A stretch of DNA of 64,000 bases from Shewanella aestuarii (GTDB lineage: Bacteria > Pseudomonadota > Gammaproteobacteria > Enterobacterales > Shewanellaceae), in NCBI RefSeq assembly GCF_011765625.1, contig NZ_CP050313.1, forward strand, positions 430,501 through 494,500, read 5' to 3'. The first letter of the stretch is position 1. Every line of letters starts with the position of its first letter. A program made the translations under genes and the position numbers. The notes beneath the pieces are model-generated. The model ran no database searches. It had not been told where the DNA came from and saw only the letters and a program-made list of their open reading frames with translations. Positions 9,458-20,972 of this stretch are shown here, piece by piece.

Positions 9458-11335
9458 TTAATTAAGACTTACTACTGCTAGCGCCATTATTATCGGATTC
9501 AATCTCAGATAAAGCGGCTTGTTGTTCTTCGGTGTTAGCCTGCACTGTTTTAGCATCTTCGCTTGGCTCGGTTGTTTTTTTCTCTGCATTAGCAACACTG
9601 CCAACCGGGGGTATTGTACGCTGTCTTTAAGTGTGGCTTTGGTTTCTTTACTAAAGTTAGGAAATGGCATTTCTTCTGCGGCTATCATTTGTGCCATGGT
9701 GGCTGCAGCCTGTTGTTGTATGGCGACATTGGGCTCATTATAAGGGGTTAGCACCACATGTTGGCCAGCAGGCGCAATCTGAATATTTAACTCAGTTAAA
9801 ATGGTTAAAATGTGGAAGTTTAAATCCTCTGCAATACCAAAGTAGGTAATCACATTTCCGGTATCAATATAGGCGTTAATTTTGATTAAAAACGCATCGC
9901 GTTCAATGGCAAGAAAACGAGCGCGCTGACCCACGTCCAGCACTTTAGGATGGCCCGCGAGTAGTTTTCTTAGCTCAATTAACAGAACTTGAATTTGCTC
10001 TTTGGGTGTCGCTAAGCTGATACGCAAATCTTGCTTGAATCGACGACGGTCAATCACCGAGAAGTTCTCTAATTCTTTTGATGAAAACACCGAGTTAGGA
10101 ATATGAACAACTGAGCGATCAAGTTTTCTTACTCTTGTTGATCGCAGGCCTATTTCTTCTACTGTGCCTTTAACGTCACCAAAACGGCAAAAATCACCAG
10201 GATTAATGGGTTTTGAGGCATAAATTGTAAATGCGCCAAACACGTTTTCGAGCGGTTTTTGTGCGGCTAATGCAATGGCCAAACTCCCCACACCTAAGCC
10301 GGTTAAGATGGTCGCCATATTGTAGCCTGAGCTTTCAAACCACATTAATATGCCAACAATAATAATAAGAATTTTGACAATAGCGACCACGGGGCGCAGT
10401 AATGCAATGCTGTAGTTATTCTTTTTAGTTTGAAATTGTTCAGCTTTGTAATTTGCAAATAATTCAATAACCCCTAAAGCAAGAATGGTAAACGCAAGGT
10501 ATATCAAGGTGCCATTTTCAAACCACACTCTTGCTCGCACTGAAAGTCCTAAAGCCAGTGCAATATTTTGCAAAAGCATTAAATAAACAAACCAGTGCAG
10601 ACTTCGACCACAAAATTGAGTTATTCCTTTGAGCTTTGATTCAAATATTTTGGCGATAGATTGAGCTGCCATACTGACAAAACCTGCCACTATCCAGCCT
10701 AAAAAAATACTGATAAAGAAAATAAGCGCTTGCCAGTTATCCATATGAAAAATGGTCACTTGGGGTAAAAAATTCGCTAACGCTTCTATCTGTGGAGGAT
10801 AGCCATATTGCTCCCAAAGCATAGGGACTTTAGAGATTGTCGCGTTGGATATTTTCCATATTTTGCCGCTTTTGCCATCGGGAACTAACTGCAAGTAGAT
10901 TGGTATTGGGCCATCTTCGGTTTCTAAAACCCCGAGTAAATCACGATAAGGGGGTAAATTATCGTTGCTATGGCCTGATGGTAAGTCACTAATTTGTGAT
11001 AAATCGATAATATTTTTCTTTTTCCATAAAATGTTTAATTTACGGATCAAATCGGGTGCATCTTCTTGGCGGATATTGTCAGGCAGGTAACGTAAATCAA
11101 CAAATCTACTCGCCTTTTGCCAATCATTTTTTTGAATGGCCTCACTGATCGCAATCATTGTTGACAGAGGTGTTTCACCTTCACGGCTAAATTGCTGACT
11201 GGTTTTGGCTTCAATAATGGCCTCGGTGCGTAGCTCAGCCTCTGACACCTTTTTTAAATTAATATCATCAGCTGCTTGTATCTGGATTGACGTTAATATT
11301 AAAACCGCAAAAAGCATTTTCCAAAAAGCCTGCAT
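9458..11335 (-). CDS. MscS family mechanosensitive channel with probable C-terminal frameshift
   Basis: The 625-codon frame has a signal peptide (cleavage after IQAA), a periplasmic N-terminal domain, about five membrane helices (195-365) and the MscS core GLGVGSLAIALAAQKPLENVFGAF, GDFCRFGDVKGTVEEIGLRST and HIPNSVFSS. It gates in response to membrane tension. The last ~50 codons after DSVQYP (about residue 575) are basic and look unlike protein. One more C in the C5 run (plus-strand G5 at 9607-9611) would switch to a frame reading PVGSVANAEKK..., an acidic, Glu/Ser-rich tail ending at 9462. So a one-base deletion or sequencing error is likely. Confidence 0.85.
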   Translation of the reverse strand: MQAFWKMLFAVLILTSIQIQAADDINLKKVSEAELRTEAIIEAKTSQQFSREGETPLSTMIAISEAIQKNDWQKASRFVDLRYLPDNIRQEDAPDLIRKLNILWKKKNIIDLSQISDLPSGHSNDNLPPYRDLLGVLETEDGPIPIYLQLVPDGKSGKIWKISNATISKVPMLWEQYGYPPQIEALANFLPQVTIFHMDNWQALIFFISIFLGWIVAGFVSMAAQSIAKIFESKLKGITQFCGRSLHWFVYLMLLQNIALALGLSVRARVWFENGTLIYLAFTILALGVIELFANYKAEQFQTKKNNYSIALLRPVVAIVKILIIIVGILMWFESSGYNMATILTGLGVGSLAIALAAQKPLENVFGAFTIYASKPINPGDFCRFGDVKGTVEEIGLRSTRVRKLDRSVVHIPNSVFSSKELENFSVIDRRRFKQDLRISLATPKEQIQVLLIELRKLLAGHPKVLDVGQRARFLAIERDAFLIKINAYIDTGNVITYFGIAEDLNFHILTILTELNIQIAPAGQHVVLTPYNEPNVAIQQQAAATMAQMIAAEEMPFPNFSKETKATLKDSVQYPRLAVLLMQRKKQPSQAKMLKQCRLTPKNNKPLYLRLNPIIMALAVVSLN

Positions 11336-11569
11336 AGCCTTTCTTTCCTTGATCTAAATTGGATATTGATAGTAAAAGTACTGCTTCAATATAGGTGTTT
11401 TATCGCTTCAGAGCTAGCGCGTTATGTTGATGATTGGTTTGTAAAATAATGGCATTGTGTTGCGTTAATGTTGATGCTCGATGCTGGTTTATTGGTTGGC
11501 ACTGGTTTACAGTAGCTTGATGAAGTCACATATTTGCTTTGATGCAGCCAATGGATAACAAGGACGCCC

Positions 11570-12904
11570 ATGTACGCCACCAAACTCGCTTTAGCGGTAT
11601 CACTATCTTTTAGTTTATTTAACCCCATCGCCAGTCAGGCAAGCTCATTAGCTGCCTCGGTTGAGCAGGCCTTACCTAAACTTGAGCAACTTTATTTATA
11701 TCTGCATCAACATCCTGAGTTGTCTTATCAAGAAAAACATTCTAGTGCTCGTATGGCGCAAGAATTGGCTGCACTTGGCTTTGAGGTCACTGATAATTTT
11801 GGTGGCTATGGCGTAGTGGGAATGTTTAAAAATGGCGTTGGGCCTACCGTGATGATCCGCGCTGACACGGATGGATTACCGATTATTGAGCAAACGGGCA
11901 AACCTTATGCATCCACTGCGACAGCTCTTGATGCTAATAATAATACCGTTGGTATTATGCATGGCTGTGGCCATGATATACATATGACAAGCCTGATTGG
12001 CACCGCGGCACAATTAGTGGCGCAAAAAGCCCAATGGCAAGGGACATTAATGATGGTCGCACAGCCTGCAGAAGAGGTCGGTGGTGGCGCTAAAGCTATG
12101 TTAAAACAAGGCTTATATAGCCAATTTGCTACGCCTGATGCGGTTTTAGGTTTGCATGTCAGCGCTTCAATTCCTGCGGGAAAAGTGGGGGCGGTAAGCG
12201 GCTATGCCTTGGCAAACGTCGATTCGGTTGATATTAAAATCAAAGGCAGAGGCGGCCATGGCGCTTACCCACATACGACCATCGACCCCGTAGTATTAGC
12301 CGCCAGAACGGTAATGGCATTACAAACTATCCCCAGTCGTGAAATATCACCTTTAGAGCCTAATGTGGTTACTGTGGGCTCAATCCATGGTGGCTCAAAG
12401 CATAATATTATTTCTAATGAAGTGCAGCTGCAGTTAACGCTGCGTTCATATAATCCTGAGGTGCGTGAACAGCAAATAGCTGCAATCAAGCGTATTACCA
12501 AAGGCATCGCTATGAGTGCAGGGTTGCCAGACGATCTCATGCCAGAGGTTTATGTGCATGCTGATCAATCGATCCCCTCAACCTACAATAACCCTGAATT
12601 AGCCGCTAAAGTGCAGGCCAGTATTGAGGCTGAAATAGGCCAACATAACGTACAAATTGCGCCGCCTGTGATGGCGGGAGAAGATTTTGGTTTATATGGT
12701 CGCACAGCAGAAAACGTGCCCATCACTTTATTCTGGTTGGGTGCAGTGGAGCCACAGTTATATGCCGATAGCGTCACCAATGGACAAACCTTGCCATCAT
12801 TACACTCAAGCAAGTTTGCTCCTGATTATCCCACCACGATCAGCACTGGCGTACGAGCTATGACCCGCGCTGCGCTGGATATATTTAACAGCCCTAATCA
12901 TTAA
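11570..12904 (+). CDS. Exported M20 family amidohydrolase/carboxypeptidase
   Basis: A 444-residue protein with a signal peptide (cleavage near ASQA-SS, about residue 24) followed by an M20D (hippurate/IAA-amino-acid hydrolase type) fold. Metal-site motifs seen are MHGCGHDIHM (about 130), PAEEVGGGAKAM (EE about 165), LHVSASIP and MAGEDFG near 370. GRGGHGAYPHTTIDP belongs to the dimerisation domain. AAGGAC precedes the ATG. It likely cleaves N-acyl amino acids or small peptides in the periplasm. A small lipoprotein gene lies 80 bp downstream. Confidence 0.87.
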   Translation: MYATKLALAVSLSFSLFNPIASQASSLAASVEQALPKLEQLYLYLHQHPELSYQEKHSSARMAQELAALGFEVTDNFGGYGVVGMFKNGVGPTVMIRADTDGLPIIEQTGKPYASTATALDANNNTVGIMHGCGHDIHMTSLIGTAAQLVAQKAQWQGTLMMVAQPAEEVGGGAKAMLKQGLYSQFATPDAVLGLHVSASIPAGKVGAVSGYALANVDSVDIKIKGRGGHGAYPHTTIDPVVLAARTVMALQTIPSREISPLEPNVVTVGSIHGGSKHNIISNEVQLQLTLRSYNPEVREQQIAAIKRITKGIAMSAGLPDDLMPEVYVHADQSIPSTYNNPELAAKVQASIEAEIGQHNVQIAPPVMAGEDFGLYGRTAENVPITLFWLGAVEPQLYADSVTNGQTLPSLHSSKFAPDYPTTISTGVRAMTRAALDIFNSPNH

Positions 12905-12984
12905 ACCCGATTATTGTTAGCACTAATGTTGTTCAAAAAGAGGCTTAATATCAGCCTCATTATTTATTGTCTATTGTCAAAGGA

Positions 12985-13335
12985 ATGGAAATTCAAGCTA
13001 GATTATTTTTGTTAATGTCAGTTCTGTTTTTAACTGCTTGTAACAGCACAATTAATAATACCCGAATTGAAAAAAACAAATCACTTGATGTTAATCATGC
13101 CATGCCGGAATGTGAAACCTTGTTAGCGCAACTCTCTTCTGTTGATGAGATTTACTTTTTATGTGACAAAGGCGATGTGGTATTTACCAAAGACCTTGGT
13201 CAGTCTTGGCAGCATGTGATTAAAATCGATATAGCGGATATGCAACTTAAGTTTAATGAGTTAGTTGAAGCCACCAAAGCGGAAAAGTTGAAACAACAAG
13301 CAGAAGTAAAATCACAAGATAGTACTCAGCTTTAA
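12985..13335 (+). CDS. Small lipoprotein of unknown function
   Basis: From ATG 12985 the protein has 116 residues with lipobox LTAC (Cys19). The rest has two more cysteines (ECETLL and FLCDKG) and a segment FTKDLGQSWQHV that recalls one blade of a BNR/sialidase-type repeat, followed by a charged coiled-coil-like tail rich in Lys, Glu and Ala. The start is uncertain: AAAGGA sits only 1-2 bases before this ATG, while the upstream in-frame TTG at 12967 has no ribosome site. I do not recognise a family. Confidence 0.6.
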   Translation: MEIQARLFLLMSVLFLTACNSTINNTRIEKNKSLDVNHAMPECETLLAQLSSVDEIYFLCDKGDVVFTKDLGQSWQHVIKIDIADMQLKFNELVEATKAEKLKQQAEVKSQDSTQL

Positions 13336-13495
13336 CGGAATACGGGTTAATTTCAATGCTGGGTATTTAACTGAATACGCAACAGAGCCACCATAAACAG
13401 CTTGCTATGTAGGCTGTTTAACATCCCTAAAGGATGGATTGGGCTGAAAATCGTAACAGTGAAAACATGTGTGACGCTATGCATATTCTGATAGC

Positions 13496-13530
13496 AAAAA
13501 CGGGCTCCCCATTGCTGGAAAGCCCGTTTT
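13496..13530 (-). terminator. Intrinsic terminator of dusB-fis
   Basis: AAAACGGGCT and AGCCCGTTTT form a 10-bp stem around a loop of about 14 bases. Read on the minus strand, a T-run follows the stem, 26 bp past the fis stop. Confidence 0.85.
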
Positions 13531-13555
13531 ATTACAATCACTTAGACGTTAAGTC

Positions 13556-14847
<1,292 letters not shown>

Positions 14848-14881
14848 TGCGCTATTTCACCTTGCTCTTCAAAGGGGCGCT

Positions 14882-14909
14882 ATAGTAGCCCTTTTTTACG
14901 GGCTTGAAA
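14882..14909 (-). promoter_or_regulatory. Candidate dusB-fis promoter
   Basis: On the minus strand TTTCAA (14909-14904) and TACTAT (14887-14882) are 16 bp apart. The -10 is followed by a GC-rich stretch AGCGCCCC that looks like the discriminator of stringently controlled promoters such as E. coli fis. The element match is moderate; the interpretation is inference. Confidence 0.45.
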
Positions 14910-14910
14910 A

Positions 14911-14925
14911 GGTCAATAAATGACC
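14911..14925. promoter_or_regulatory. Consensus Fis-binding site at the dusB-fis promoter
   Basis: GGTCAATAAATGACC fits the 15-bp Fis core (G at 1, pyrimidine-purine steps at 4-5 and 11-12, A/T-rich centre, C at 15) and is a perfect palindrome around ATAAA. It abuts the candidate -35, so binding there would give autorepression, as known for fis in E. coli. Confidence 0.6.
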
Positions 14926-14966
14926 TAAACAAAACTTTTTTACTTGACTTTTGATCTTAGGCAACG

Positions 14967-14998
14967 AATTGGTCAATTTATTACAAAATTGACCAATT
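14967..14998. repeat. 32-bp perfect inverted repeat upstream of dusB-fis
   Basis: AATTGGTCAATTT and AAATTGACCAATT are 13-bp perfect arms around ATTACA. The arms carry the same GGTCAAT core as the neighbouring Fis site. No T-run follows, so it looks like a protein site (Fis or another factor) rather than a terminator. Confidence 0.55.
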
Positions 14999-15078
14999 GG
15001 TTATTGCTTTCGAGTGTTGGTGCGTGTTGCAGCGAGGTAGTGGACTCGGTTATTAGGTGTTTTATGAATGTAAATGTG

Positions 15079-15960
15079 TTATTTGCGGATACCAGTTAAG
15101 CGGCTCCAGTCTTCTTTGTGACAAACGGGGTCCATCACAAACCATTGACTGTAAAAGTCAGCCACTTCTTTGGCTTGCTCTTGTAGTAAGCCTGATAATG
15201 CTAATTTGCCACCGGTTTTTACTTTATCTGCAATTAAGGGGGCTAGCTCTTTTAGTGGCCCAGCAAGAATGTTGGCTACCAGTACATCAGCTTGTAAGTT
15301 TGCGGGCTGATCTTCAGGAAGATATAACGCCAGCTTATCAGCCACATCATTACGTTCTGCGTTGGCTTTTGAAGCATCAATGGCTTGATAATCAATATCG
15401 ACTCCGGTGACTTTTTTAGCGCCAAGCTTGATGGCGGCAATGGCTAAAATGCCTGAGCCACAGCCAAAGTCGATCACTTCTTGGTCTGATAAATCTAAGC
15501 TGTCTAACCATTCTAAACAAAGTGCGGTAGTTGGGTGAGTGCCCGTACCAAAAGCTAGGCCAGGATCAAGGATTACATTTACTGCTTGTGGATCGGGTAT
15601 TTCACGCCAGCTTGGGCAAATCCACAAACGCTTACCAAATTGAATGGGGTGGAAGCTGTCCATCCATTCGCGAACCCAGTCTTTGTCTTCGACTTGCTCA
15701 ATTTTATGGGTAAAGTTTTTACCTAAAAAGGGCATAGATTCTAAAAACTCAATGGTTGGCGCTAAGTCTGTGCCTGCGTCAAATAGTGCAATTAATACGG
15801 TATCTTGCCATAACGGAGTTTCTCCGAGTTTTGGCTCAAAAATAGGTTCGTCTTGACCATCTTCATAGGTAATAGACACTGAACCTTGATCCATTAATAA
15901 CTCGCCAAGCATGTCGGCATGATCGCGATGGGTGTGAATGCGTAATTGGATCCAAGCCAT
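15079..15960 (-). CDS. prmA: Ribosomal protein L11 methyltransferase
   Basis: A 293-residue protein with the PrmA N-terminal substrate domain ([19 protein letters not shown]) and a C-terminal Rossmann methyltransferase domain with the SAM loop [15 protein letters not shown] (about 163) and VANILAGPL (about 230). It trimethylates L11 lysines and the N-terminus. It is monocistronic here, upstream of dusB-fis on the same strand with a 230-bp regulatory gap, and divergent from a LysR gene. Confidence 0.95.
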   Translation of the reverse strand: MAWIQLRIHTHRDHADMLGELLMDQGSVSITYEDGQDEPIFEPKLGETPLWQDTVLIALFDAGTDLAPTIEFLESMPFLGKNFTHKIEQVEDKDWVREWMDSFHPIQFGKRLWICPSWREIPDPQAVNVILDPGLAFGTGTHPTTALCLEWLDSLDLSDQEVIDFGCGSGILAIAAIKLGAKKVTGVDIDYQAIDASKANAERNDVADKLALYLPEDQPANLQADVLVANILAGPLKELAPLIADKVKTGGKLALSGLLQEQAKEVADFYSQWFVMDPVCHKEDWSRLTGIRK

Positions 15961-16165
15961 GAGATTTTCCTAACTGATTTTAACAATAGACATAATTTGG
16001 CCGCTATTATAGCCGATGCAATTGCGTGGTGGCAGGTTTTCGTGATGATACAAATCAAAAGTCAGTTACGATGAATTGTTTGGGTGGATGTATAGATTAA
16101 TCTACCTGTATTTATCAAAAAAATTTTGTTAATAATAAGGAAACTGACAACAAACTTGTGCTGAT

Positions 16166-17059
16166 ATGTTGACTGATGATTTAAATTTGTTTGTACGCGT
16201 GGCAGATTGCGGCAGTATTGCTGCTGCGGCTATTGAGCTAGATATTTCATCTGCTGCCGCCAGCGCGGCATTAAAGCGTCTTGAAAAACAATTAGATACC
16301 ATTTTATTTGTTCGCACAACTCGTAGTTTGCGGTTAACGGCACAAGGTGAGCGTTATTTGATCCATTGCCGCCAAGCGTTAGACCAATTGTTGTTAGGTC
16401 AGCAAGCACTACTGAGTGAGAAGGGTAAAATATCAGGTGACTTGAATATTTCGGTGTCTTCTGATTTTGGTCGCAATGTCCTGTTACCTTGGTTAGATGA
16501 CTTTTTAAATGCTTATCCTGAATTATCAATAAAGCTGGATATTGGTGACAATCTTAGTCATTTTTTACATGACAAAATTGATATGGCGTTACGTTATGGT
16601 AATCCGCCTGATTCAAATCAAGTTGCCTTTAATATTTGCCATACTCAGCGCGTGTTATGTGCCTCACCTGAGTATTTGGCAAAACATGGGGAGCCTAAAA
16701 AAGTTGCTGAGTTGTCGCAACATAATTGCCTTATTTTTAAAGTCGATGAGCGTGATTATGACTTGTGGAATTTTCGGCGAGATCAGCAAGAATATAAAGT
16801 ACGGGTTAGTGGTAATCGTAGAAGTAACGATGCTGAAGTCACAAGGCGCTGGGCAGTGGCTGGTCAAGGCATTGTGTTTAAAGCGGCTCTTGATGTGGTG
16901 AATGATATAAAAAGTGGCAGGTTAGTCGCCATTTTAACCGACTATACCAGCGAGCCCGTTCCCCTTAGCTTGATTTGTCATGGGCGTGATCATGTTACCC
17001 CTGCTATGTTGCTATTACGCGATCAATTACGCCAACATTGCCAACAGTTATTAGCGTAG
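16166..17059 (+). CDS. LysR family transcriptional regulator
   Basis: A 297-residue protein with the LysR winged HTH in residues 1-60 (DLNLFVRVADCGSIAAAAIELDISSAAASAALKRLEKQL) and a substrate-binding domain from ~90 on (GDLNISVSSDFGRN). It resembles the DsdC/AaeR-like group that acts on neighbouring or distant genes. The start ATG has only a weak ribosome site. It lies between prmA (divergent) and frdCAB (downstream, same strand, 210-bp gap), so a link with either is uncertain. Confidence 0.88.
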   Translation: MLTDDLNLFVRVADCGSIAAAAIELDISSAAASAALKRLEKQLDTILFVRTTRSLRLTAQGERYLIHCRQALDQLLLGQQALLSEKGKISGDLNISVSSDFGRNVLLPWLDDFLNAYPELSIKLDIGDNLSHFLHDKIDMALRYGNPPDSNQVAFNICHTQRVLCASPEYLAKHGEPKKVAELSQHNCLIFKVDERDYDLWNFRRDQQEYKVRVSGNRRSNDAEVTRRWAVAGQGIVFKAALDVVNDIKSGRLVAILTDYTSEPVPLSLICHGRDHVTPAMLLLRDQLRQHCQQLLA

Positions 17060-17203
17060 CGATTGTTTTGCAATATGTATGATGGGGTTGGTACTCGAAG
17101 CAATGATTATTTTGGCTCTCAAGGTCAATCGCTCAAAGTGTGATCAGTCTCTAAGTCCTATTTGATTGTCAGTGACTCATGCTGATTAATTGAGTGTTGC
17201 TAA

Positions 17204-17217
17204 TTGATACATATTAA
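17204..17217. promoter_or_regulatory. Candidate FNR/EtrA box upstream of frdCAB
   Basis: TTGATACATATTAA matches the FNR consensus TTGAT-N4-ATCAA in 9 of 10 defined positions and lies 54 bp before the frdC ATG. A CRP-like half-site TGTGA is at 17139-17143. An anaerobic fumarate reductase operon is an expected EtrA or CRP target; binding itself is inference. Confidence 0.45.
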
Positions 17218-17270
17218 AAACTTGTTATGGTCACTATTCATAATGGTATTCTCATAGGATATGTAAATAG

Positions 17271-18014
17271 ATGGCTGATACTCCAACGCCCTCAAAACCA
17301 AAGGTGACAGTACAAACAACCAAAGGTTTTTCTCATCCGATTTGGGCAGCAAGAGCAGATAGATTACAAAGCATGACCGGCGTGTTGTTGGGAGTGTTTT
17401 TAATTATGCATCTGCATTTCGAATCTAGCATCTTATTAGGCAAAGAAGCCTTTTATCATGTTGCGCAATTTCTTGAAGGCGGCATTTTCAGTGAAACCGG
17501 CCACGGTTATCCGCTACTTACACAAATATTTTCTGGGTTTATGCTCGTTGTGGTATTGCTCCATGCGGCATTTGCTTTACGACGTTTTCCTACTCAAATT
17601 GGCCAATGGCGTGCATTAAGAAATCAAATGCGTTTTTTACCCCATGAAGACACTAAAATTTGGTTCTGGCAGATGATCACCGGTTTCTTACTGTTCTTTT
17701 TGGTGCCAACGCATATTTTTACCATGATCACTAACCCTGAAATTGGCCCGCATCTGTCAGCTGAGCGGGTGTATGTTCAGAATGTGTGGATTTTATATAT
17801 TTTGCTGTTACCCGCTGTGGTGATTCATGCGGTATTTGGTTTGTACCGTGTCGTCGTGAAGTGGGGCTTAATTGAGCGCCGATTTGCATTACTCAAATTT
17901 GCCAAAGTGATGTTGGCTTATTTAATGGTAATTGGTGTGGCCAGTCTAGTGGCATATATTGTCATTGGGCGGTCGCTTGAATTACCTGTAGTGCCATACG
18001 TGCCGATGCTGTAA
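17271..18014 (+). CDS. frdC: Fumarate reductase cytochrome b subunit (dihaem type)
   Basis: A 247-residue membrane protein with five hydrophobic helices and several helix histidines ([35 protein letters not shown]), as in the single-subunit dihaem cytochrome b of Wolinella-type quinol:fumarate reductase. It oxidises menaquinol and anchors FrdAB to the cytoplasmic side of the inner membrane. Gene order frdC-frdA-frdB, 20 bp to frdA, matches epsilonproteobacterial operons rather than E. coli frdABCD. AGGATAT precedes the ATG. Confidence 0.93.
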   Translation: MADTPTPSKPKVTVQTTKGFSHPIWAARADRLQSMTGVLLGVFLIMHLHFESSILLGKEAFYHVAQFLEGGIFSETGHGYPLLTQIFSGFMLVVVLLHAAFALRRFPTQIGQWRALRNQMRFLPHEDTKIWFWQMITGFLLFFLVPTHIFTMITNPEIGPHLSAERVYVQNVWILYILLLPAVVIHAVFGLYRVVVKWGLIERRFALLKFAKVMLAYLMVIGVASLVAYIVIGRSLELPVVPYVPML

Positions 18015-18034
18015 GCGCCTGGAGTATAACTAGA

Positions 18035-20023
18035 ATGAAAATTATCTACACCGACACCTTAGTCGTTGGCGCGGGCCTCGCCGGATTGCGTGTCGCCATC
18101 GCTTCAAAAGAACGGGGTCTTGATACCTTAGTGTTATCACTGATCCCTGCTAAACGTTCCCATTCTGCTGCCGCCCAAGGTGGCATGCAAGCCAGCCTTG
18201 GCAACACAGTTAAAGGCATGGGTGATGATGAGGATGTCCATTTTCAAGACACGGTAAAAGGCTCTGATTGGGGCTGCGATCAGCAGGTTGCCCGTATGTT
18301 TGCCCATTGTGCTCCTAAAGCTGTGCGTGAATTGGCTAACTGGGGCGTGCCTTGGTCGAGAGTTACGAAAGGCGACCGTGAAGTTATTGTTAATGCTGAA
18401 AAAGTTACCCTAACCGAAGCAGAGCAAGCCCATGGATTAATTAACGCGCGTGATTTTGGTGGTACCAAAAAATGGCGTACTTGTTATACCGCTGATGGTA
18501 CTGGGCATTCCTTGTTATATGCCGTTGATAATAAAGCGATATCAATGGATATTCCGGTGCATGAACGCATGGAAGCCTTAAAAATTATCCATGACGGCAA
18601 GCGCTGTCACGGGGTGATTGCTCGCTGTTTAATTACAGGTGAGCTTCGCGCCTATATTGCTAAATCAACCACCATCGCGACTGGTGGTTATGGCCGAATT
18701 TATGAAGTATCAACCAACGCTATTATTTGTGAGGGGATTGGCCAAGCATTGGCACTTGAAACTGGCGTAGCCACTTTAGGTAATATGGAAGCGGTGCAGT
18801 TTCACCCCACTGCGATTGTGCCCGTAGGGATTTTAACCACCGAAGGTTGTCGGGGTGATGGCGGAATTTTGCGAGATAAAGACGGTTATCGGTTTATGCC
18901 CGACTACGAGCCAGAGAAAAAAGAACTGGCATCCCGTGATGTCGTATCACGCCGTATGACCGAACATATGCGCAAGGGTAAAGGGGCAGATAGTCCCTAT
19001 GGGCCACATTTATGGCTCGATATTACCTTACTTGGGCGCAAGCATATTGAAACCAACTTACGCGAAGTGAAAGAGATTTGTGAAAACTTTTTAGGTATTG
19101 ACCCCGCCAAAGATTGGATCCCAGTTCGGCCTACCCAGCATTATTCAATGGGCGGGATCCGAACCAAACACACAGGCGAGAGCCCGCAGTTATCTGGTTT
19201 ATTTAGTGTCGGCGAGGCTGCATGTTGGGATATGCATGGCTTTAATCGCTTAGGCGGCAATTCATTGGCAGAAACGGTTGTAGGCGGAATGATAGTGGGT
19301 AAATATGTTGCTGATTATGGTGAGCAACATCATTTAGAGGTTGATACCGCATTAATCGAGCAATTTGGCACAGTGTTACAAAAGGAAATTGATCGGTTAA
19401 TTGATGGCGATGGCACCGAAAATCCGTTTGAGCTCAAGCTGGCAATGCAAAAAATCATGATGGACTATGTGGGCATTTTTAGAAATGGTAATGAGCTGCA
19501 AAAAGCCGTTGATGAGTTATCAGACTTGTTAGTCCGTTCACGTAATATTGGCATCAAAACCAAAAAGCGCCATGCAAACCCTGAGTTAGTTGAAGCGTTA
19601 CGGGTGCCAAGAATGCTAAAGGTGGCACTAACCGTGGCCTGCGGTGCGAATGCGCGCACAGAAAGCCGCGGCGCGCATTCACGTGAAGATTATCCTCAAC
19701 GTAACGATAAAGACTGGCTAAATCGCACCTTATCGAGTTGGCCTGATAGTAATGCATTAGTGCCTGAGCTGACTTATGAAGCCTTAGATGTGATGAAAAT
19801 GGAATTACCACCGGGCTATCGTGGTTACGGGGTTGATAATGCGATTGTGCATCCTGATACGCAAAAACGTCAGCAACAAATTGATGCCATTCTTGCTGAG
19901 TTAGGGGATGTCGATCGTTATGCTAAACAAGCGGCAATTATGCCGTTTGAGCTACCAGAAGCCTTGCGTCCAAAGAATGAAAGATTATCTGACACCCTAT
20001 CGGCTTTTGGAGACAAAGCATGA
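18035..20023 (+). CDS. frdA: Fumarate reductase flavoprotein subunit
   Basis: A 662-residue flavoprotein with the FAD-binding [15 protein letters not shown], the covalent-FAD His in [11 protein letters not shown] (about residue 44), QFHPTAI and TEGCRGDGG of the active site and the C-terminal HxxY(S)MGGI motif. It reduces fumarate to succinate in the cytoplasm using electrons from FrdB. Length fits the Wolinella/Campylobacter type (longer than E. coli FrdA). It overlaps frdB by four bases (ATGA), so the two are translationally coupled. Confidence 0.96.
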   Translation: MKIIYTDTLVVGAGLAGLRVAIASKERGLDTLVLSLIPAKRSHSAAAQGGMQASLGNTVKGMGDDEDVHFQDTVKGSDWGCDQQVARMFAHCAPKAVRELANWGVPWSRVTKGDREVIVNAEKVTLTEAEQAHGLINARDFGGTKKWRTCYTADGTGHSLLYAVDNKAISMDIPVHERMEALKIIHDGKRCHGVIARCLITGELRAYIAKSTTIATGGYGRIYEVSTNAIICEGIGQALALETGVATLGNMEAVQFHPTAIVPVGILTTEGCRGDGGILRDKDGYRFMPDYEPEKKELASRDVVSRRMTEHMRKGKGADSPYGPHLWLDITLLGRKHIETNLREVKEICENFLGIDPAKDWIPVRPTQHYSMGGIRTKHTGESPQLSGLFSVGEAACWDMHGFNRLGGNSLAETVVGGMIVGKYVADYGEQHHLEVDTALIEQFGTVLQKEIDRLIDGDGTENPFELKLAMQKIMMDYVGIFRNGNELQKAVDELSDLLVRSRNIGIKTKKRHANPELVEALRVPRMLKVALTVACGANARTESRGAHSREDYPQRNDKDWLNRTLSSWPDSNALVPELTYEALDVMKMELPPGYRGYGVDNAIVHPDTQKRQQQIDAILAELGDVDRYAKQAAIMPFELPEALRPKNERLSDTLSAFGDKA

Positions 20024-20760
20024 TAAATACACCTAGAACAATTCGCTTTGACATCTTTCGCTATGATCCGCAAGACCCTCAAGATAAGCCCAAAATGGTG
20101 ACTTATGAGGTAACGGAAGCGCCGGGGATGACAGTCTTTATTGCCTTAAATCAATTACGAGAAACCCAAGACCCATCCTTACAATTTGATTTTGTCTGCC
20201 GAGCGGGGATCTGCGGTAGTTGTGCGATGGTGATCAACGGCATTCCAACTTTAGCGTGCCGGACACTTACCGCGAATTATGCTAATGGCAACATCAAACT
20301 GATGCCACTGCCGGGGTTTGAGTTAATTGGTGATTTATCGGTTAACACGGGCAAGTTTATGCGTGAACTGGCCGAACGCCTGCAATTATGGTTACAACCC
20401 GATGGTGTTGAGAGTAATATTCACCGTATTGAAAAACCAATGGACCCCGAAGAGGCAGCTAAGCTTTATGAGCTTGAGCGCTGTGTTGAATGCGGGGTTT
20501 GCGTGTCTGCGTGTGCTACCAAGCAAATGCGAGACACTTTTGTTGGCGCAGTAGGCATGATGAAAATAGCCCGCTTTGAGTTAGACAGTCGTGATGCTCG
20601 CACCGCAGAAGATTTTTATCATGTCATAGGTAATCAAGATGGCGTATTTGGTTGTATGACATTACTTGGTTGCCAAGATGCCTGTCCAAAAGATTTACCT
20701 CATATGCAACAAATTGCCTACTTACGCCGAAAAATGGCACACACCATCGTCAGTTGTTGA
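20020..20760 (+). CDS. frdB: Fumarate reductase iron-sulfur subunit
   Basis: A 246-residue protein with the plant-type [2Fe-2S] motif [11 protein letters not shown] and a downstream Cys (LACRT), then [11 protein letters not shown] and [12 protein letters not shown], giving the [4Fe-4S] and [3Fe-4S] clusters. It relays electrons from the cytochrome b haems to the FrdA flavin. It is the last gene of frdCAB and is followed 17 bp later by an intrinsic terminator. Confidence 0.96.
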   Translation: MINTPRTIRFDIFRYDPQDPQDKPKMVTYEVTEAPGMTVFIALNQLRETQDPSLQFDFVCRAGICGSCAMVINGIPTLACRTLTANYANGNIKLMPLPGFELIGDLSVNTGKFMRELAERLQLWLQPDGVESNIHRIEKPMDPEEAAKLYELERCVECGVCVSACATKQMRDTFVGAVGMMKIARFELDSRDARTAEDFYHVIGNQDGVFGCMTLLGCQDACPKDLPHMQQIAYLRRKMAHTIVSC

Positions 20761-20776
20761 TCACCTTAGTTTATAT

Positions 20777-20810
20777 AAAGCCGTTTAATTGTATTAGACG
20801 GCTTTATTTT
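20777..20810 (+). terminator. Intrinsic terminator of frdCAB
   Basis: AAAGCCGT pairs with ACGGCTTT across a 13-base loop and a T-rich run follows on the plus strand. Confidence 0.85.
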
Positions 20811-20972
20811 TAAGGCCAATAAATCTTATAGAATTTAACAAGTTTTGAATAAATCCCATTATTGGGCTCGATGAGCCACTCAAAGTCAAACTAAACAATA
20901 AAAGGCAAACATAGATTGTTAAAACCAATTAACAGTGGCATTTTAGTCACTTGAATTTTGGCATGAAAGGAT

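Noticed and set aside
9519..9743. Plus-strand frames over the MscS C-terminus
   Set aside because: They are antisense to the channel; the better explanation of the odd region is the frameshift on the minus strand.
13353..13541. 62-codon minus-strand frame before the fis terminator
   Set aside because: It overlaps the terminator, has no ribosome site and no protein character.
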